Positions 60,429-64,000 of a stretch of 64,000 nucleotides of DNA are shown here, in pieces; position 1 is the first letter of the stretch, and every line of letters begins with the position of its first letter. The notes below the pieces were generated by a model. The model was not told the DNA's origin. It did not search any database and saw nothing but the letters and a program-made list of their open reading frames with translations. The DNA is from an uncultured Prevotellaceae bacterium. GTDB taxonomy: Bacteria; Bacteroidota; Bacteroidia; Bacteroidales; Bacteroidaceae. The translations under genes were made by a program, and so were the position numbers. The stretch spans positions 1-64,000 of the forward strand of contig CAMWSK010000008.1 in the NCBI GenBank assembly GCA_947176895.1, written 5' to 3'.

Positions 60429-61199
60429 CTACATCTCGGGATGCTTCTTCACGATTTCCTTGGCCAAAGCCAGATGGTTCTTGGCACCTGCCGAGTCGGC
60501 ATCGTAGAGGATTACGGGCAGTCCGTGGCTGGGCGCCTCGCTCAGTTTCACGTTTCGCTGGATGACGGTTTCGAATACCAGCTCCTGGAAGTGGGTCTTC
60601 ACCTCGTTGTATATCTGGTTGGCCAGTCGCAGACGGCTGTCGTACATCGTCAGCAGGAAGCCTTCGATTTCAAGGTCGGGGTTCAGACTGTTCTTGATGA
60701 TGCGTATGGTGTTGAGCAGTTTGCTGATTCCCTCCAGCGCAAAGTACTCGCACTGCACGGGGATAATCACGCTGTCGGCAGCCGTGAGGGCGTTGACGGT
60801 GATAAGTCCCAGCGAAGGGCTGCAGTCAATCAGAATGTAGTCGTATTCGCTCCGCAGGGGTTGTAGCAGACGCTTGATTACTTTCTCGCGGTCTTTCAGT
60901 TGCAGCATTTCGATTTCGGCGCCCACCAGGTCGATGTGCGAGGGGATGATGTCCAGCCCCTCGATGTCGGTGGTGTAGATGGCTTCCATGGCGTCTACTT
61001 TGTCGATGAGACAATTGTAGATGGAGCAGTCCACTTGTGCCAGGTCGACACCCAAGCCCGACGAAGCGTTGGCCTGGGGGTCGGCATCGATCAGCAGTAC
61101 CTTCTTCTCCAATGTGGCCAAAGAGGCTGCCAGGTTCATGGTTGTGGTCGTCTTGCCCACACCGCCTTTTTGGTTTGCCAATGCAATGATTCTTGCCAT
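60429..61199 (-). CDS. parA: Chromosome-partitioning ATPase ParA (Soj)
   Basis: A 256-residue deviant Walker ATPase. I chose the ATG at 61199 (MARIIALANQKGGVGKTTT); the longer reading starting at 61229 would overlap the promoter. Motifs: KGGVGKTTT with the signature first Lys, VLLIDADPQANASSGLGVDL, and IDCSPSLGLITVNAL. It forms ATP-dependent dimers on nucleoid DNA that pull ParB-parS complexes. The promoter is TATCTTTG (complement of 61227-61234). Confidence 0.96.
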   Translation of the reverse strand: MARIIALANQKGGVGKTTTTMNLAASLATLEKKVLLIDADPQANASSGLGVDLAQVDCSIYNCLIDKVDAMEAIYTTDIEGLDIIPSHIDLVGAEIEMLQLKDREKVIKRLLQPLRSEYDYILIDCSPSLGLITVNALTAADSVIIPVQCEYFALEGISKLLNTIRIIKNSLNPDLEIEGFLLTMYDSRLRLANQIYNEVKTHFQELVFETVIQRNVKLSEAPSHGLPVILYDADSAGAKNHLALAKEIVKKHPEM

Positions 61200-61226
61200 T
61201 AACTTCTTTGTATTGGTTCGGTTATG

Positions 61227-61234
61227 CAAAGATA
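61227..61234 (-). promoter_or_regulatory. Promoter -7 element for parA-parB
   Basis: The complement reads TATCTTTG, 28 bp upstream of the ATG at 61199. Confidence 0.55.
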
Positions 61235-61328
61235 ATGTTTTTTCTTCGCTTCACCTTAATAATATAGGAAAAGATGCTTTTTCTGTTCATAACTCATGCC
61301 AATTGTTGATAACTTCGCAAAAATAGTT

Positions 61329-61336
61329 TAATTTTG
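61329..61336 (+). promoter_or_regulatory. Promoter -7 element for surE-lpxB
   Basis: TAATTTTG, 29 bp upstream of the surE ATG, with TTG about 20 nt further upstream (near 61307). Confidence 0.5.
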
Positions 61337-61364
61337 TGTTCCTATTATGTGAAAGAGCTTGTAT

Positions 61365-62150
61365 ATGAAGCAGGACAACGATTCCGAGAAGTTGATTTTA
61401 GTGGTGAATGACGATGGTTGCCAGGCCCGGGGTATTCGCCATCTGGCCCGTCTGATGACCCGCTTGGGCAGGGTGGTGGTTGTGGCCCCCTCGGGTGCCC
61501 GTTCAGGAGCCGGCTGCAGCATTACGCCCACACAGGCCGTGCACCTCATGCGGCTGGGCATGGATGCCGAGGGCATCGAGTGGGTGAGTTGTGGGGGAAC
61601 ACCTGTGGATTGTGTGAAGCTGGCCTTGGAGCATGTGTGTCCCCGTCTGCCCGATCTGGTGGTCAGCGGCATCAATCATGGCGACAATTCCAGCATCTGC
61701 ATCCATTACAGCGGCACCATGGGAGCCGTGCTTGAGGCCACCATGAAGGGGCTTCCCGCCATAGGTTACAGCCTGCGCACGTTCAGCCAACAATGCAACT
61801 TTCTGCCTTTTGACCAAGTCGTCCTGCAGGTGGCTTCCCATGTGCTGGATGAAGGGTTGCCGCAGGATGTGTGTCTCAACGTCAACTTTCCCGAAGTGGA
61901 ACGTCTGCAGGGCGCTCGTGTCACCCGCATGTGTCGCGGCTGTTGGAGCGGCGAATGGGCACCGGCGCACCATCCTCGCGGCGCCGAATATTATTGGCTC
62001 ACGGGCAGGTTTGATAACCTTGAACCCGAAGCTGTCGACACCGACAATTGGGCGCTGGACCATGGCTATGCCAGCATCACCCCCATTCAACTGGATATGA
62101 CGGCATACCGGGCCATGGAGGCCTTGGCCGACCGCCTGACAACGGATTAA
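61365..62150 (+). CDS. surE: 5'/3'-nucleotidase SurE
   Basis: A 261-residue cytoplasmic metal-dependent phosphatase. The N-terminal ILVVNDDGCQARGIRHLARL holds the metal-binding Asp-Asp pair, APSGARSGAGCSIT holds the conserved Ser, and VVSGINHGDNSSICIHYSGT the conserved GxNxG region. It dephosphorylates nucleoside monophosphates. I chose the ATG at 61365; a TTG two codons earlier is unlikely. Together with lpxB, 27 bp downstream, it forms the usual Bacteroidales surE-lpxB pair. Confidence 0.93.
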   Translation: MKQDNDSEKLILVVNDDGCQARGIRHLARLMTRLGRVVVVAPSGARSGAGCSITPTQAVHLMRLGMDAEGIEWVSCGGTPVDCVKLALEHVCPRLPDLVVSGINHGDNSSICIHYSGTMGAVLEATMKGLPAIGYSLRTFSQQCNFLPFDQVVLQVASHVLDEGLPQDVCLNVNFPEVERLQGARVTRMCRGCWSGEWAPAHHPRGAEYYWLTGRFDNLEPEAVDTDNWALDHGYASITPIQLDMTAYRAMEALADRLTTD

Positions 62151-62177
62151 TCACGAACCAACATCCCCATCAACATA

Positions 62178-63320
62178 GTGAAATATTATCTGATAGCCGG
62201 AGAGGCGAGCGGTGACCTGCATGCCAGCCATCTGATGGCGGAACTCAAACGACTTGACGCCGAAGCGCGGTTCCGCTGCATCGGGGGCGACATGATGCAG
62301 GCCGAGGGCGGAGATTTGCTCTGCCACTACCGCCATCTGGCCTATATGGGCGTGTGGCCCGTACTCACGCATCTGGGCACCATCCTCAGAGCCATGGGAC
62401 GATGCCGCAAGGATGTGGCTCGCTGGCAGCCCGATGTGCTCATCCTGGTGGACTATCCCGGTTTTAATCTGGGTATGGCCAAGTGGGTGAAGCGCCACAC
62501 CCGGATTCCCGTTTTCTATTATATCTCGCCCAAGATATGGGCATGGAAGGAGTATCGCATCAAGAGCATACGCCGCTATGTCGATGCCCTTTTCAGCATC
62601 CTGCCTTTTGAACCCGAATGGTTCCGCAGCAGGCATGGCTATCAGGTTGACTATGTGGGCAACCCGACGATGGACGAGGTGACCGCTTTCCTGGATGCCC
62701 ATCCTGCCTCCCCCCAACGTTTCCGTGCCGAGAACAAGCTTTCCGACCGCCCGATTATCGCACTGCTCGCAGGCAGCCGAAGGCAGGAGATACGCGACAA
62801 CCTGAGCCGCATGGTCCGTGCCACTGCCGGCCTTGAGAGCGATTATCAGATGGTGGTGGCCGGAGCACCGGGCATCGAGGCCGGGTATTATGCGCGGTGC
62901 GCCAACGGACAACCGTTGCAGGTGGTCTACGGACAGACCTATGCCTTGTTGCAGCATTCGGCGGCGGCACTCGTCACCAGCGGTACGGCCACATTGGAGA
63001 CGGCACTTTTCCGGGTGCCTCAAGTGGTGTGTTATTACATGCGCATCGGTCGTCTGGCCAATTGGGGCCGCCCCTGGCTTATCAAGACACCCTATGTGTC
63101 GTTGGTGAACCTGGTGGCAGGTGAGGAAGTGGTGCCCGAGTTGATTGGTGCAGAGATGAATCCCGTGCGTGTGAGGGAGGAGCTGGACCGTATTCTTCCC
63201 GGCGCTCCGGACCGGGAAACGATGTTGCAGGGTTATGGACGGATGGCCGAAAAGTTGGGCAGTCCCGGCGCTCCCGCCCACTGCGCAGAAGCCATTCTCA
63301 ATCGCCTGAAGGCAATGTGA
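62178..63320 (+). CDS. lpxB: Lipid-A-disaccharide synthase
   Basis: A 380-residue GT19 glycosyltransferase using a GTG start (MKYYLIAGEASGDLHASHLM). RFRCIGGDMMQAEG, LILVDYPGFNL, YYISPKIWAWKEYRIKSIRR and VYGQTYALLQHSAAALVTSG followed by TATLETAL are the family's conserved blocks. It joins UDP-2,3-diacylglucosamine and lipid X to make the lipid A disaccharide on the cytoplasmic face of the inner membrane. Length matches the family. This confirms an LPS- or LOS-bearing Gram-negative cell. Confidence 0.96.
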   Translation: MKYYLIAGEASGDLHASHLMAELKRLDAEARFRCIGGDMMQAEGGDLLCHYRHLAYMGVWPVLTHLGTILRAMGRCRKDVARWQPDVLILVDYPGFNLGMAKWVKRHTRIPVFYYISPKIWAWKEYRIKSIRRYVDALFSILPFEPEWFRSRHGYQVDYVGNPTMDEVTAFLDAHPASPQRFRAENKLSDRPIIALLAGSRRQEIRDNLSRMVRATAGLESDYQMVVAGAPGIEAGYYARCANGQPLQVVYGQTYALLQHSAAALVTSGTATLETALFRVPQVVCYYMRIGRLANWGRPWLIKTPYVSLVNLVAGEEVVPELIGAEMNPVRVREELDRILPGAPDRETMLQGYGRMAEKLGSPGAPAHCAEAILNRLKAM

Positions 63321-63367
63321 GGGCATCGCCTCGGGCCGCAAAAAGTCCCCGCCTCAAAGCCTCCGGA

Positions 63368-63452
63368 AATACATGAACATGTTTGAGCCAAAACATGAAC
63401 ACGTTTCTGAAAAACATGAGCATGTTTTTCAGAAAACATTTATATGCTTTTT
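63368..63452. repeat. 21-22-bp-period palindromic repeat cluster 4
   Basis: Four units with cores ACATGAACATGTTT, ACATGAACACGTTT, ACATGAGCATGTTT and ACATTTATATGCTT. It lies 48 bp downstream of lpxB. The rest of 63453-63640 holds no gene that I can see. Confidence 0.75.
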
Positions 63453-63626
63453 TGCAGTCTCTGCAAAACGGTATGAAACACACAACTTGCCTTATTGAGA
63501 TTTTGTCGGACTCACCTTATTTAAATATAGGCTTCCGGGCGTCTTTCGCGGCACGGCGGACCGCCCGTTTTTTACATTTATTTGGGGTTCATGTGTAAAT
63601 AACTTAAAATTACTGCCTTTTGGGTA

Positions 63627-63657
63627 TTGCTCCACTGGGGATTATGTTGTATCTTTG
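63627..63657 (+). promoter_or_regulatory. Promoter for the SusC-type gene
   Basis: TTG at 63627-63629 and TATCTTTG at 63650-63657, spacing 20 nt, 76 bp upstream of the ATG. Confidence 0.65.
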
Positions 63658-63733
63658 CGTTCATTAACAAAGAGGAATGTGCGTCTTCCGCTTGCAGCGT
63701 ATTTGCCCTTTTCTTCTTAAAACAGGAAATCTT

Positions 63734-64000
63734 ATGAAATTCCGACTTTTCTTTTCCTCGTTCGTTGTATTCACGCTGTGGATGCTGACCTTTACCCTGC
63801 CACAAGCCGTACGGGCGCAGGAAGTTGAAGAATATACGCTCACGGGGGTGGTCACAGACCCCGAAGCCCAGCCCTTGGCCGGCGCGAGTGTCCGCATCAA
63901 GGACCTGCCCTACGGAACGCTGACCGACGGGGATGGCAAGTACCAGTTGCGTGGCAAGTGGAAGAAAGGGGACTTCATCGTGTTCAGTTTTGTCGGCATG
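63734..64000 (+). CDS. SusC/RagA-type TonB-dependent outer-membrane receptor, N-terminus only
   Basis: The first 89 residues are visible and the gene runs off the right edge. Signal peptide (FFSSFVVFTLWMLTFTLPQA, cut near VRAQ), then the carboxypeptidase-regulatory-like domain that opens SusC proteins: YTLTGVVTDPEAQPLAGASV, GTLTDGDGKYQLRG, FIVFSFVGM. Such receptors import glycans or peptides with a SusD lipoprotein partner, which would lie beyond the window. The plug and barrel are not seen, so a related carboxypeptidase-like-domain protein is a small possibility. Confidence 0.85.
   Translation, partial: MKFRLFFSSFVVFTLWMLTFTLPQAVRAQEVEEYTLTGVVTDPEAQPLAGASVRIKDLPYGTLTDGDGKYQLRGKWKKGDFIVFSFVGM

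Noticed and set aside
59481-61199. parS sites near parAB
   Set aside because: I looked for a TGTTTCACGTGAAACA-like palindrome around the genes and did not find a convincing match.

Overview
This window looks like a chromosome segment of a gut or oral Bacteroidales bacterium (Bacteroides, Prevotella or Paraprevotella type; I cannot settle the genus). Evidence: promoters of the TTG-(19-20 nt)-TAnnTTTG type, a fused SecDF, BspA-type leucine-rich-repeat surface proteins, NVEALA peptides with 6-bladed beta-propeller lipoproteins, DUF3244 proteins, KorAB, ATP-type PEP carboxykinase, and a SusC-type receptor entering at the right edge. GC-rich housekeeping genes alternate with AT-richer accessory islands.

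Layout. 1-8 kb is an accessory island: two BspA paralogs, an O-antigen-ligase-like membrane protein, DUF3244-like small exported proteins (two carry apparent frameshifts), an NVEALA peptide with a beta-propeller lipoprotein, and several fragments of an IS982-family element. 8.1-15.2 kb is core metabolism: tRNA-Arg(CCU), korAB, upp, pckA and a threonine aldolase. 15.2-15.96 kb has no protein gene but holds a candidate 6S-like RNA. 15.96-25.6 kb is a one-directional phospho-signalling cassette: double-FHA membrane protease, zinc-ribbon FHA protein, PP2C phosphatase, FHA kinase, FHA membrane protein, and a 1265-residue kinase with an exported YD-type repeat region. 25.7-44 kb holds an acyltransferase, secDF, an EEP-family hydrolase, a rhomboid protease, argS, an RNase H-like protein, an operon of ABC exporter, two LTA-synthase-like enzymes and LicD, then anSME and a GH20 hexosaminidase. 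44.2-50.5 kb is a second accessory island resembling the first: TPR membrane regulator, DUF3244-like protein, MauE-like small membrane protein, thioredoxin-like protein, NVEALA peptide, beta-propeller lipoprotein, a deleted IS982 copy and an acyltransferase. 50.6-64 kb is core again: HAD phosphatase, alaS, MerR regulator, RSH (ppGpp), lytic transglycosylase, DUF5683 protein, parBA, surE, lpxB, and the start of a SusC-type receptor.

The most unusual items are the FHA/kinase/phosphatase/protease cassette, the NVEALA peptide loci with a possible dedicated redox pair, near-identical 36-bp inverted repeats bracketing the 3.8-8.0 kb cassette, four intergenic clusters of a 21-bp-period palindromic repeat, a compound palindrome at 11.3 and 51.8 kb, and a non-coding element found upstream of all three DUF3244-like genes. 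All functional statements rest on motif recognition from the sequence; no database search was run.
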